A stretch of 64,000 bases of DNA from Gemmatimonas aurantiaca T-27 (GCF_000010305.1 NC_012489.1:1798001-1862000); one strand, 5' to 3'. Positions 1 to 8,629 are shown, counted from the first letter of the stretch. A program made the numbers and translations. The notes: generated by a model from the letters alone, not told the origin.

Positions 1-59
1 GCACGGGCGCGGAGGGTCTGACGAACGGAAACGCTGAATTTAGTCGACCGCCGACCGTC

Positions 60-89
60 GTATGCCGGCCCCATGGAGGACCGGCATAC
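60..89 (-). terminator. Hairpin downstream of susD
   Basis: A 9-bp perfect inverted repeat (GTATGCCGG at 60-68 and CCGGCATAC at 81-89) lies just beyond the susD stop codon on the minus strand. There is no clear T-run after it, so it may be a weak terminator or an mRNA 3' stabiliser. Nothing else was recognised in bases 1-107. Confidence 0.4.
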
Positions 90-107
90 GCAGGCACTGT
101 CTGCGAC

Positions 108-1523
108 TTACGGATTGCGATCCGCGCAGCCTGTGAAGGCCGTGTTGTTCCGCTCGGCAAACGACGGCGTGAGCGTGACGTCGGTGCCGTAGGTACCGCC
201 CTTGAAGTAGGCACCGGTGGGCCACACGGCATTGGCCGCATAGCCGTACTGCCGCTGCAGACGCCGCAGGTCACCAACCCGCGTCGCCGTCAGATAGAAC
301 CAGAACGCCCGTTCGCGGAAGGTGAGTGCTACACGACTCGCCTCGGTTCCCGGATCGGTGAGCGGTGGCAGCACGTTGGCCGCCGTCGAGATGCCACGCA
401 GGGTGCGCACCGCGGTGTTGGCCCGTGCTTCGTTCAAACGGCCAAGCCACGCCTCGATGTTGCCGCTGCGGAGTGCAGCTTCCGCCTCGATCATGCGTGC
501 CGTCACACCACTCACCAGGGTGGTCGGAGCAGCGCCGTTGGCGTATCCCAGTATGGTGAAGACCTGCGTGGAACCGTCCTGCCCGAGGCGTGAGGTGGCA
601 GAGATCTGCACGCGCGGATCACCCGCGCTGCGGTAGTCGAGACCGTTGCCGCCTTCCCGATCCGACGGACCGAAATTGCCGGTGTTCACCATCCAGTCGA
701 AGATGGTATTCACCAGCGTGGTCTGCGAAAACTCCACCTGATACTGCCACTGCGTGGGAATCGCGATCGAACCGGCCCCGTCTCCTCCCGCGCCCACCGT
801 CGCCGCGGCGGCTTCGAACTGGCCGAGATTGACCTGTGCCCGGGCCTTGGCGATGCGCGCGAGATAACGGAACGGCACATCCGCCTCGGCGGTGCCCAAC
901 ACACGCAACGCGCTGTCGGCCTGGACCAACGCACGCTGGTACAGTTGCACGGTCGTGACCAGTGTCGCGGCTTCCGGCGCCGCATCATCGACGCTGGCGA
1001 GCGGCACGCCACTGCAGAACAACTCACCGCCGATGTTCAGCGTGATGGCCTGCAAGCCGTGCAGTTGCCCGACATTGCGACTCCGTGTGGCACCTTCGGG
1101 GATGTACGCATTGAGCGAACGGATGGCGCGGACTGTCTGAGTGTAGCTGTCCGAGAACTTGTTCCACGCCGCGGCGGGAAACGTGGTCTCGTTGAATGCC
1201 CGCTGATCGATGTGATCGGCGCCGGGACGGGCGTTGATCAGTTCATCGCTCAGCAAACCGACGTAGATGTTCACACCCACGTTGGTGGTGCCGCTGAAGA
1301 ACTGCGCGAAATCGCGCAGCGCACCGGCGCGCACGGCGAGAGCCCCATTCGGACTCGCCGCATCTTCGGGGCGGATCTGGTCGGGGGTTTCAACGCCGAG
1401 CAGGCGTTCACGCTCGCAGCCCAGAGTGGCCGCCAGGAGCAGGCCGAGCGAAAGGCGCGAGCGAAGCCGCGGCATCAGCCAGCGCGTGCCACGGAGCGCA
1501 GAAAGAGTTGGTTGACGTCGCAT
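108..1523 (-). CDS. SusD/RagB-family nutrient-binding outer-membrane lipoprotein
   Basis: About 471 aa. SusD-family lipoproteins sit on the cell surface over a SusC channel and capture oligosaccharides or peptides. The start chosen (ATG 1521-1523) lies 1 bp after the susC stop codon; an upstream ATG at 1595 would run into susC. The N-terminus has Arg-rich residues, a hydrophobic stretch (SLGLLLAATLGC) and a lipobox Cys at about residue 36. The body is helical with TPR-like segments (LYQRALVQADSALRVL, FRERAFWFYLTATRVGDLRRLQRQYG) typical of the SusD C-terminal half. The gene is translationally coupled to susC. The substrate cannot be read from the sequence; in Gemmatimonadota such pairs are often not beside glycoside hydrolases, and none is seen here. 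Confidence 0.88.
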   Translation of the reverse strand: MRRQPTLSALRGTRWLMPRLRSRLSLGLLLAATLGCERERLLGVETPDQIRPEDAASPNGALAVRAGALRDFAQFFSGTTNVGVNIYVGLLSDELINARPGADHIDQRAFNETTFPAAAWNKFSDSYTQTVRAIRSLNAYIPEGATRSRNVGQLHGLQAITLNIGGELFCSGVPLASVDDAAPEAATLVTTVQLYQRALVQADSALRVLGTAEADVPFRYLARIAKARAQVNLGQFEAAAATVGAGGDGAGSIAIPTQWQYQVEFSQTTLVNTIFDWMVNTGNFGPSDREGGNGLDYRSAGDPRVQISATSRLGQDGSTQVFTILGYANGAAPTTLVSGVTARMIEAEAALRSGNIEAWLGRLNEARANTAVRTLRGISTAANVLPPLTDPGTEASRVALTFRERAFWFYLTATRVGDLRRLQRQYGYAANAVWPTGAYFKGGTYGTDVTLTPSFAERNNTAFTGCADRNP

Positions 1524-1524
1524 G

Positions 1525-4500
1525 TCAGAAGCCCAGGTTGACGCGCAGCGTCCAGTAGCGGAGCAGCGGCGCTGAGAAGTAGTCGTTGTTGCCACCGCCG
1601 GTGTTGTTCACGGAGCCGTTGCTCTCCGGATCGATACCGGGGTAACGCGTCCACAGCAGACCGATGTTGCGTCCCACAACGGCCACGGTGGCGCGGGAAC
1701 TCTTCAGGCGTCCGGCCCATGACGTGGGCAACGTGTACGACACCGAAAGTTCACGGAAACGAATGAAGTCGTTCTGCACGAAGTAGCCCCAGACGCTGTT
1801 GCCCAACAGCGCACTGGTCGTGGTCACGGCCGCCGCCTGATCGGCCAATGGTGCCGACGGATCGTTCACGGCACGGCAGTTGCCCGAGATGCATCGCTGA
1901 TTCTCGAAGCCCCACTGGTTGTAGTGTCCACCGCGGTAGTCGAGCAGCGTGCTGACCTGCAATTGATTCTTGAGGAAGCCGAACGTGTTCGTCCAACCGG
2001 CTTCGCGCACGGGCAGCGTCGGGCCACGGTATTCGGCCGTGTCACCGAGGACAATTTCCCGTTCGGTTAGGATCCCGTCGCCGTTGGCGTCAGCGAAGCT
2101 GATGATCGGTCGTGCCCACAGACCGAAGGTGGGATAGCCCACCACATTGCGGCTGCCCTGCGTCACAGCCAACTGCGCGTTGCCCGCGTCCACGAGCTTG
2201 TTGCGGATCAGTGATCCGTTCAACTGAGCGTTCCAGGTCAGCCAGTCCCGGTTGAGCAGACGCACATCGAACGACAGTTCGGCGCCGGCGTTCTGCACGG
2301 CCGCGATGTTCTGCCACTGATTCGCACCCGCGCCGTAGCTCGGTGGCAACGGATTCTGGAAGAGCGCGTCGGTGGAGCGCTTCCGGAAGTAGGTGGCTTC
2401 CACATTGATGCGGTTGTTCAGCAGCGCCACATCAAAACCGGTTTCGATTTCGGTGGTCACTTCGGGACGCAGATCGGCGTTACCGATGGCGGCCAGGCGC
2501 AGCGCACCAACTTCTGTGCCGCCAAGCGGCACCGTGTTGGCACTCAGGAACTGCAGCGCGGCGATGGTGCCGGGTTGCACGCCGGCCCGTCCCCACGCGG
2601 CACGCAGGCGCAGGTTGTTGAGATGGGTGCTAGCCGGGAACCACGACTCGTCCGAGATCACGTAAGAGACGGCCGCACGGGGATAGGCGGTGTTGCCCGC
2701 GTTGCGTCCAAAGGCGCTGTTCTGGTCGGTGCGGACACTGCCCGTGAGGAACAGGCGCTCGTTCCACGCAAAGTCCTGCTGCACGTAGGCGCCGTAGGTG
2801 GCGTTTTCCGACGTGAACTCGCTGCTGGTGCGAATGGACGCCGAGTTCGGCGTCTGCGCGCCCGGCGGCAGCGTGTAGCCCTGCACGACGGTTTCATACT
2901 GCGTGTCCTTGAACCACTGCGCGCCCACGCTGGTCTTCGAACTGATCGACGGGCTCAGTGTGAAGCTTGCCGTGCTGCCCAGATCCACGGAGTACCGCGA
3001 GAAGACGCTGCGGGTGGCATCCTTGCCGCCCGTCTGTCCCGGCGGCCCCCATCCAGTGACCGTGCCTTCATTCGCGCGCGAGAAGCGGTAGGAATAGCCG
3101 CCCAGTTGATCGAGTCCGACCACGGCGCGATTGGCCAGCCAGGTGAATGGCTTCCACTCCAACTGCGAAGAGCCCGTGAAGCGCTGATCTCGGCGGAACT
3201 GCTCCACCGAAAGGATGTCCCCCATGAACTGGGCAGAGTTGCCGTTGTAGGCGGTGCGGAATCCCGGCGCGAAGAAGCTCTGGAACGAGAGGCCGGCAAA
3301 AAAGCCACCGTCGAAGGGGCTGAGCAGCGAGCGATCGCTGTAACCCGTCGACAAGCTGAGATCGGCCTTCTTGCCCAACGGGAAGGTGAAGTTGCCGCGC
3401 AGCGAGGTCTGGGTCAGTTGATTGGGTTCGATCTGCCGGCCCGTCGGGCGCGTACCACGCACGGTGGTGAGACGCGCGATTTCTGCGTCGGGCATGCGAT
3501 ACGGCCCCGTTTCTTCGACACGCTCCACACCGAAGAAGTAGCGGAGGTTCTCATTGCCACCCGAGGCGTTGATGCCGAGCTGCGCTCGCGGCTGCGTCGC
3601 AAACGGTGTCGTTTCGGGATTGGACAACGGATTGAACGTCGTGAGCGAGTCCTGCACGCAACGCCCCAGCGACTTGTCGGATACGCGGCACAGCACCGCC
3701 GCCGCAGCGGGCGTGCCGCCAACCAGATTCCGCCCCCAGGCCCGATAGTTGTCGAAGAACTCGGCCGGCTGGCTCACCTGACCCGTTTCGGCACTGATGT
3801 TCCAGCGCGTCGTGCCGGTGCGTCCCCGCTTGGTCTTGATCACGAGCACGCCGTTGGCTGCCGCGGTGCCGTACAGAGCCGAAGCCGACGGCCCCTTGAG
3901 CACATCGACCGACTCGATCTCCTCGGGGTTGATGCTGCTGAAGTTGTTGATGCGCTGGGTGGAGTAGTTGCCCGGCACCGGGGAGTTGTCGATGCGGACG
4001 CCATCGATGATGATGAGCGGCTCATTCGACAACGACAGGGAGCTCGTGCCGCGGATGCGGATGGACGACGAGGTGCCGGTCTGGCCAGCGCCCTGCAGGA
4101 CCTGCACGCCGGCGATGCGTCCCTGCAGGAGTTCGTTCACATTGGTGGCCGCCGCCTTTTCGGCGAGCGAGTCGGCGCGCACGGTGGCTACGACGTTGCC
4201 GTACGAGCGGCGGGACTGTTCGCCGGTGGCGGTGGTGACCACGGCATCGAGTGCCTTGGCGGAAACCTCGAGGGCCACGTCCACCGTGGTTTCCGGGCCA
4301 CTGAGCGTGACGGTGCGGGTCTGCGGCTGGTATCCCAGGCGGACGACCCGGACTTCGACGCTGGTGCCCCCCACCCCACGAATCACATAGCGTCCGTCAC
4401 CATCCGTGAGGCTACCAAGCCGTGTGCCGGTGATGAGGACTTGTGCCGCCTGTAGGGGCCCCTGTGTGCCTGCATCGGTGACCCTCCCACGTACCACGCG

Positions 4501-4578
4501 GCCGTCCTGGGCTACGACGGGCGCGGGCAGCAGGCCCACCAATCCGAGTAGCAGTACGGCTCCAGCTCTGTGTCTCAT
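1525..4578 (-). CDS. SusC/RagA-family TonB-linked outer-membrane receptor
   Basis: About 1017 aa. TonB-dependent transporter that partners the SusD lipoprotein. Start taken at ATG 4576-4578 (MRHRAGAVLL), which gives a clean signal peptide ending near VVAQ; an upstream in-frame ATG at 4650 adds 24 residues with no signal character. Order of domains: signal peptide, carboxypeptidase-like regulatory domain (about residues 28-115, VRGRVTDAGTQGPLQAAQV), plug domain with the SusC signatures SSIRIRGTSSLS, PLIIIDGVRID and SVDVLKGPSASALYGTAAANG, then a long beta-barrel ending RYWTLRVNLGF. Upstream on the same strand is a leader of roughly 100 bases with a terminator-like hairpin. The pair forms an operon with susC first. 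Confidence 0.93.
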   Translation of the reverse strand: MRHRAGAVLLLGLVGLLPAPVVAQDGRVVRGRVTDAGTQGPLQAAQVLITGTRLGSLTDGDGRYVIRGVGGTSVEVRVVRLGYQPQTRTVTLSGPETTVDVALEVSAKALDAVVTTATGEQSRRSYGNVVATVRADSLAEKAAATNVNELLQGRIAGVQVLQGAGQTGTSSSIRIRGTSSLSLSNEPLIIIDGVRIDNSPVPGNYSTQRINNFSSINPEEIESVDVLKGPSASALYGTAAANGVLVIKTKRGRTGTTRWNISAETGQVSQPAEFFDNYRAWGRNLVGGTPAAAAVLCRVSDKSLGRCVQDSLTTFNPLSNPETTPFATQPRAQLGINASGGNENLRYFFGVERVEETGPYRMPDAEIARLTTVRGTRPTGRQIEPNQLTQTSLRGNFTFPLGKKADLSLSTGYSDRSLLSPFDGGFFAGLSFQSFFAPGFRTAYNGNSAQFMGDILSVEQFRRDQRFTGSSQLEWKPFTWLANRAVVGLDQLGGYSYRFSRANEGTVTGWGPPGQTGGKDATRSVFSRYSVDLGSTASFTLSPSISSKTSVGAQWFKDTQYETVVQGYTLPPGAQTPNSASIRTSSEFTSENATYGAYVQQDFAWNERLFLTGSVRTDQNSAFGRNAGNTAYPRAAVSYVISDESWFPASTHLNNLRLRAAWGRAGVQPGTIAALQFLSANTVPLGGTEVGALRLAAIGNADLRPEVTTEIETGFDVALLNNRINVEATYFRKRSTDALFQNPLPPSYGAGANQWQNIAAVQNAGAELSFDVRLLNRDWLTWNAQLNGSLIRNKLVDAGNAQLAVTQGSRNVVGYPTFGLWARPIISFADANGDGILTEREIVLGDTAEYRGPTLPVREAGWTNTFGFLKNQLQVSTLLDYRGGHYNQWGFENQRCISGNCRAVNDPSAPLADQAAAVTTTSALLGNSVWGYFVQNDFIRFRELSVSYTLPTSWAGRLKSSRATVAVVGRNIGLLWTRYPGIDPESNGSVNNTGGGNNDYFSAPLLRYWTLRVNLGF

Positions 4579-5018
4579 CGGACATCCCTGACTCGAGGAC
4601 GGTGATGCCTCGGACGTGCTGGGAGTCGGTGGATGCCAGGCATCCGACAAACAAAAACCGCCCCAGCAATGCCGAGGCGGATAGGACTTCCATGCCGATC
4701 AGTTGATCGGGACCTGGACGTCACGCACCCACAAACTCCGCATGCCTGTATTCGCTCGAAAGCAACTGGTAACACGCTCGTTTGGTCGACGGAAGGGCCG
4801 TGGACAAAACGCACTGGGTGGGGACGAACACGCACATGGAAGACATGAGTGGAAGCCATCATAGGCAAACGTGTTCATGCTGTCAATACGGAACTGAGGT
4901 GATGGCGTGACATGAGTCGGTACTTGATCCGATGGTGGCGTGCGGTTAGCTATCACGGCTCCCGGAGGATGACGCAACCATGACGCGCGACGGCGCGTTT
5001 TGGGGTTCGTTCTCTCGA
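4579..5018. other. Intergenic region between susC and tRNA-Ser
   Basis: About 440 bp with no convincing gene. It holds the susC leader and must also hold the tRNA-Ser promoter. Besides the terminator-like hairpin (listed separately), it contains a palindrome GGATGCC-A-GGCATCC at 4631-4645 and a compact palindrome CCGATCA-GT-TGATCGG at 4696-4711. A short open frame starting at ATG 4691-4693 on the minus strand has signal-peptide-like residues but runs out of frame into susC and is not called. No sigma-70 promoter could be assigned with confidence. Confidence 0.6.
4647..4680 (-). terminator. Terminator-like hairpin in the susC leader
   Basis: Read on the minus strand, CCGCCTCGG-CATTG-CTGGGGCGG forms a 9-bp stem with two G-U pairs, directly followed by TTTTTGTTTG. 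This is a standard intrinsic terminator shape. It lies about 70-100 bases upstream of the susC start on the same strand, with no minus-strand gene upstream. It is therefore either an attenuator in the susCD leader or a stop for stray transcription. Confidence 0.6.
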
Positions 5019-5105
5019 GGACAGGTGGCCGAGTGGTTGAAGGCACCGGTCTCGAAAACCGGCATACCGGCAACGGTATCGTGAGTTCGAATCTCACCCT
5101 GTCCG
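5019..5105 (+). tRNA. tRNA-Ser(CGA)
   Basis: Complete cloverleaf: acceptor GGACAGG/CCTGTCC with discriminator G5105, anticodon stem CCGGT/ACCGG with loop CTCGAAA (anticodon CGA, reads UCG), long variable arm as expected for tRNA-Ser, and T-arm GTGAG-TTCGAAT-CTCAC. No CCA is encoded. The 3' part from the anticodon loop (5051) to 5105 is repeated exactly at 13407-13461, so this gene is the integration target of the element that follows. Its 3' half was presumably supplied by the element. Confidence 0.96.
5051..5105 (+). repeat. attL: 55-bp direct repeat, left copy (inside tRNA-Ser)
   Basis: Identical over all 55 bases to 13407-13461; the match begins at the first base of the anticodon loop and ends at the discriminator base. 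Flanking bases differ on both sides (T5050 versus C13406; T5106 versus C13462), so the repeat is delimited exactly. This is an attachment-site duplication produced by integrase-mediated insertion that keeps the tRNA gene whole. Confidence 0.94.
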
Positions 5106-5108
5106 TTA

Positions 5109-5147
5109 CCTAACTTGTTGGCCGTCATTCAGTTGACGGGAGTTAGG
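5109..5147. repeat. Nested inverted repeat beside attL
   Basis: Outer arms CCTAACT (5109-5115) and AGTTAGG (5141-5147) enclose inner arms CCGTC (5122-5126) and GACGG (5135-5139). It sits between the tRNA end and the integrase gene, where arm-type integrase or excisionase sites usually lie. Role inferred from position only. Confidence 0.45.
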
Positions 5148-5158
5148 AAATGAAGTCC

Positions 5159-5206
5159 CGCCCGTGCGTGGTGACAGCAATTCGTTGATCTGTCACCACT
5201 CGGGCG
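5159..5206. promoter_or_regulatory. Long inverted repeat in the integrase leader
   Basis: Arms CGCCCG (5159-5164) plus TGGTGACAG (5169-5177) pair with CTGTCACCA (5190-5198) plus CGGGCG (5201-5206): a 9-bp perfect inner stem and a 6-bp outer stem separated by a small internal loop. It ends 9 bp before the integrase ribosome binding site (AAGGAG, 5215-5220). It could be an operator for a repressor or excisionase, or an RNA hairpin controlling integrase translation. Confidence 0.5.
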
Positions 5207-5225
5207 TGATATGTAAGGAGTACAT

Positions 5226-6455
5226 ATGGCTTCCCCTCGGATCTCTATTCGGGTTGGGATCGTACGCGGCATTGATTTTGGCCGCATTCAGGTGCGTACC
5301 GGGACCACTGATCCCGAAGAGCACGAACAGCTTCACGAGTTCTTCTGGCGGCGCATGACTGCCGGAGACGTGGACTTTCTCACCGCCGTTCGGGACCATG
5401 GGACGCGGGCGCTACGTCAGTTCTACGACGAAGCGATGTCCGGGAAACGCTCAGAGCTGCCCCTAGATCGGCCAGAGGGCTTGTCTGATGCTCTCTTGAG
5501 CTGGGTGAATGGTTTGCCCCGCGACAAGCACCGCAGGCCGTTGAAGCGCCGCACCGTCCGCACCTACAAGGAAGCTGTGAAAGCCCTGATCACGATTGGC
5601 GGGAAGGGAGCCACGGTCCACGCGATTCCCGATGTGCTGGCCGCGTACCTCGAACACTGCGAAAAGCACGGCAAGAACTTTCCCTACCGTCATGCCCGAT
5701 CCGCGTTGGCTTGCTTCGCGCGCAATACCGGCAATGAGAGGCTGTCCGCGCAGATCAAAAAGTCCCCGTGCATGCACAACGACCGAAAGCGCGACCGGGT
5801 GACCATCGAGCCGAAAGAAGTACGGCGAATCATGAAGCGAATTGATGCTGCTGGATTCTCATTCCTCAGTCAGCACTTGTGGAACTTGGCGTGTCTGGCT
5901 ATGCGTCCGTCTGAATACTGCCAAGAGAATCCGCAGACGCCCACTGAGTTGGTTTGGCGTGATGACTCAGTGCAGATCAAAGGGGGCAAGACGCGCAGTG
6001 CTCGCCGGTTCATTCCTCGATTGCCGGGAGTGCGTCCAGCTCAGAACGTGTTGTGTCTCGCTACGGGGCGCATTGGTCGTGTCTCGCCGGGCAAGGAAGG
6101 GCAGCAGCCGTACTACGCTTTGAACACGTTGCGCAAACAGTTCACGCTTGCATGCGGCGGGAAGTATCAGTTGTACGATCTCCGGGCATCCGGGATGAAG
6201 TGGCAAGAATGGGCCGGACTGTCAGAACGTCAGATTCAAGCGTTTGCGGGGCACCGTCCTTCTGTGTCGCGGGGTTACCGCACCAACGGCAACGACTATC
6301 GCGACTGGCAACGGGACATTGGTGTTGCACGAAAGAAGATGCGGGCTTGGTTCGAAACAGAAGGCGTTTTGAGAAGAAGTCCTAAAAACGAACTTGAAGA
6401 ACTAAAGAAGCAAAAAGAGGCTTTAGAACAGCGAATTCAGAAACTTTCTGCCTGA
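5226..6455 (+). CDS. Tyrosine recombinase / integrase
   Basis: 409 aa. Site-specific recombinase expected to insert and excise the element at tRNA-Ser(CGA). Start ATG 5226 has a good AAGGAG site 5 bp upstream. The N-terminal half (to about residue 190) would be the arm- and core-binding region; the catalytic part follows with Arg227 (LACLAMRPSEY), Lys252/Lys255 (IKGGKTR), Arg320 in LYDLRAS, His343 (AGHRPS) and the likely nucleophile Tyr351. The usual His of the HxxR box is Tyr317 here, a tolerated variant in divergent integrases. The last 25 residues form a Lys/Glu-rich coiled coil (ELEELKKQKEALEQRIQKL), unusual for the family. The gene is adjacent to attL and followed by a strong terminator. 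Confidence 0.92.
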   Translation: MASPRISIRVGIVRGIDFGRIQVRTGTTDPEEHEQLHEFFWRRMTAGDVDFLTAVRDHGTRALRQFYDEAMSGKRSELPLDRPEGLSDALLSWVNGLPRDKHRRPLKRRTVRTYKEAVKALITIGGKGATVHAIPDVLAAYLEHCEKHGKNFPYRHARSALACFARNTGNERLSAQIKKSPCMHNDRKRDRVTIEPKEVRRIMKRIDAAGFSFLSQHLWNLACLAMRPSEYCQENPQTPTELVWRDDSVQIKGGKTRSARRFIPRLPGVRPAQNVLCLATGRIGRVSPGKEGQQPYYALNTLRKQFTLACGGKYQLYDLRASGMKWQEWAGLSERQIQAFAGHRPSVSRGYRTNGNDYRDWQRDIGVARKKMRAWFETEGVLRRSPKNELEELKKQKEALEQRIQKLSA

Positions 6456-6594
6456 AATCAAACCAATTCAAAAGGGGAAAGTTTGTATGGTCGTTTAGAC
6501 CTGGGCCCCACTGGCGGAGCAACCCCGAGCACTACATCTATTCGGGTATCCGCGCATGGATGGCAGCTCAACATATCATTGGCTAGTGCACAAT

Positions 6595-6646
6595 AGAGAC
6601 AGCTCCTACGCTCGGAGTTCTGAGTGTAGGGGCTGTCTCTTTTCTT
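6595..6646 (+). terminator. Strong intrinsic terminator after the integrase gene
   Basis: A 19-bp arm starting AGAGACAGC (6595-6613) pairs with the arm ending GCTGTCTCT (6622-6640), with two G-U pairs, an 8-base loop and a TTTCTT tail. It separates the integrase from the downstream cargo. Confidence 0.85.
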
Positions 6647-7171
6647 GAACTGGAGGTTTCACTGTGGATACACTCGCATGGCTTACAAGCTTTGATCTGA
6701 AGAACTTGAACAGTGGCCTATTCGGAGCACTGTTAGGATCTGCTGTGGGCGCAATCGGTTCCTATTGGGGGTCGTCGAAGTTGCAGGAAAGGGCTGACCA
6801 GCGACGGCGCGCAGATCAGCTGGAGCAAGAAAATAAGCGAAGGGAAGTGATACAGTCTGCGTTGGTGCTTGAGTTGCGAGTGCTCTATATGAACGCCTCT
6901 CAGAAGCGACATGTGATCAGTCAAGCGGAATCGTTTTCTATCAACTGGAGCAAAGAACCGTCACTGTGTAGGCGAATCACAGACTACGCGGATCTCTTTG
7001 CGCCGACGATTCTTCACGCAGTCGGTGAATTGGATATGCGCTTTCAGCAATTGCAGTCCGATATGAAGCAACGGGCTGGAGCAGGAGAGTATATCGGTGG
7101 TGATACCGGGGTAGATTTTCGACTGTTTTTGTTGTGCTCGTCATGTCATCGGTTGCTGTACGAACTCGACG

Positions 7172-7174
7172 CGC
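7172..7174. repeat. Target-site duplication of the first IS, left copy (CGC)
   Basis: CGC at 7172-7174 is repeated at 8428-8430 on either side of the IS3-family element. A 3-bp duplication is normal for this family, and deleting one copy with the IS restores the host reading frame. Confidence 0.75.
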
Positions 7175-7237
7175 TGAAATGCCCCGGGTTCCGTGGACAC
7201 CTACTTAAGGTGTTTACATTGGAAACGGAGGTGGCGC

Positions 7238-7534
7238 ATGAAGCGGACACGACGGCGGTTTACCGCCGAGTTTAAGCACGAGGCGGTGCGGTTAGTGCGG
7301 GAGCGCGGCGTGTCGATCGCGCAGGCGGCGCGCGAGTTGGAGATTCACGAGAATTTGTTACGCACATGGTTGCGCGCGGTAGACGAGGATGCCGAGCATC
7401 CGTTCCCTGGCGTCGGGCAGCAAAGGCCCGAACAGGCGGAGATCGCACGGTTACGACGCGAAGTGGCGCGCTTGAAGGCGGAGCGCGACATCCTAAAAAA
7501 AGCCACCGCGTTCTTCGCGAGGGAATCGACGTGA
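7238..7534 (+). CDS. IS3-family transposase OrfA
   Basis: 98 aa with an N-terminal helix-turn-helix of the HTH_Tnp_1 type (RRRFTAEFKHEAVRLVRERG) and a C-terminal leucine-zipper-like helix (EIARLRREVARLKAERDIL). It binds the IS ends. ATG 7238 has a GGAGG site just upstream. The run AAAAAAAG at 7495-7502 lets ribosomes slip -1 into orfB and make the OrfAB transposase. Confidence 0.9.
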   Translation: MKRTRRRFTAEFKHEAVRLVRERGVSIAQAARELEIHENLLRTWLRAVDEDAEHPFPGVGQQRPEQAEIARLRREVARLKAERDILKKATAFFAREST

Positions 7535-8397
7535 AGTTCGGTTTCATTGCGAAACACCGAGGCACGTGGTCGGTCGAGCTTCTCTGCGACGCTCTCGGCG
7601 TGTCGCGCAGCGGATTCTACGCGTGGTGCACGCGTCCGCCGTCTATCCGCGAGCAAGTGGATGACACGCTGCTCATGGCAATGCGGCAGAGTTTTGCGGC
7701 AAGTGATCGCACGTATGGCGTGCGCCGGGTGTGGCGCGATGTGCGCGACGCGGGCCTCACGAGTGGCCGAGAGCGCATCGCGCGCCTGATGCGCTATGCC
7801 GGTCTGCGTGCGCAGCCGAAGCGCCGACAGCGGCCACGCGACGCGCGCACGGACGTCGTGCACACGCTCGCGCCGAATGTCCTCGATCGGCAATTCACCG
7901 CGACGGCCCCGAATCAGAAATGGGTCGCGGATTTCACATATGTCTGGACCGGCGAAGGGTGGCTCTTTGTCGCGGTTGTGCTCGATCTGTTTTCACGACG
8001 CGTCGTGGGGTGGTCGATGCAAGCCGCCATGACCGCGCAGCTCGTCGCGGATGCGCTCGTGATGGCCGTCTGGCGTCGCGGACGCACGACGGCGCTCGTC
8101 CACCACTCCGACCGCGGCTCGCAATACACGAGCGAACACTTCCAACGCTTGCTGCGCGATATCGGCGTCACGTGCAGCATGAGTCGCGCGGGCAATGTGT
8201 GGGACAACGCCGTCGCCGAAAGCTTCTTTGCGACCCTCAAAACCGAACGCGTGCATCGGCAGCACTATCGCACGCGGAACGACGCACGCGCCGACATCTT
8301 CCATTTCATTGAGCGGTTTTACAATCCTGCGCGGAGGCACTCCAAACTCGGTTATCTCAGTCCGCTCGACTTCGAGCGGCTACATGCAGTAGCTTAA
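7531..8397 (+). CDS. IS3-family transposase OrfB (catalytic part)
   Basis: Frame -1 relative to OrfA; normally made as an OrfAB fusion by slippage at 7495-7502. The GTG at 7531 is a possible independent start giving 288 aa. It has an HTH_21 region then an rve integrase core with the DDE triad: Asp in WVADFTYV, Asp in HHSDRGSQYTS and Glu in NAVAESFFATLKTE. It ends 30 bp before the right IS end. No disabling change is seen. Confidence 0.9.
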   Translation: MKFGFIAKHRGTWSVELLCDALGVSRSGFYAWCTRPPSIREQVDDTLLMAMRQSFAASDRTYGVRRVWRDVRDAGLTSGRERIARLMRYAGLRAQPKRRQRPRDARTDVVHTLAPNVLDRQFTATAPNQKWVADFTYVWTGEGWLFVAVVLDLFSRRVVGWSMQAAMTAQLVADALVMAVWRRGRTTALVHHSDRGSQYTSEHFQRLLRDIGVTCSMSRAGNVWDNAVAESFFATLKTERVHRQHYRTRNDARADIFHFIERFYNPARRHSKLGYLSPLDFERLHAVA

Positions 8398-8629
8398 CTC
8401 ACTGTCTACGAAAGCTGGGGCATTTCACGCTGCCGTCTTGCTTCAAACCTGAAACACGACTCACTGCTGGACCGACGGGTTATAAGATCGAAGACGCTCT
8501 ATATGCCTTTCTGTGGTGTCAGGACGCTGGAGAGGCACCGCCAAACTTCGAGCCGGAAGAAATTTCTTTGCTCCGGGCTCCAGCATCATTCAAACCTTTT
8601 GGACGAGACCAATCTGGAGCCACCGAACA

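Larger units (their letters stand above)
7175..8427 (+). mobile_element. IS3-family insertion sequence (IS150/IS3-like, 1,253 bp)
   Basis: Imperfect terminal inverted repeats start TGAAATGCCCC at both ends (7175 onward and, reversed, ending at 8427), with further similarity through TTAAG about 35 bp in. It is flanked by a 3-bp direct repeat, CGC. It carries overlapping orfA and orfB with an A7G slippery run at 7495-7502 for a programmed -1 frameshift. Both reading frames are intact, so it may be active. It interrupts cargo gene A. Confidence 0.92.

Noticed and set aside
2575-4455. 626-codon plus-strand open frame across susC
   Set aside because: Antisense shadow of a high-GC gene; no family motifs, while the minus strand has a complete SusC.
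4412-4693. Minus-strand open frame starting ATG 4691-4693 with a lipoprotein-like start (LLGRFLFVGC)
   Set aside because: It runs through the terminator hairpin and palindrome and then out of frame into susC, with no ribosome site.
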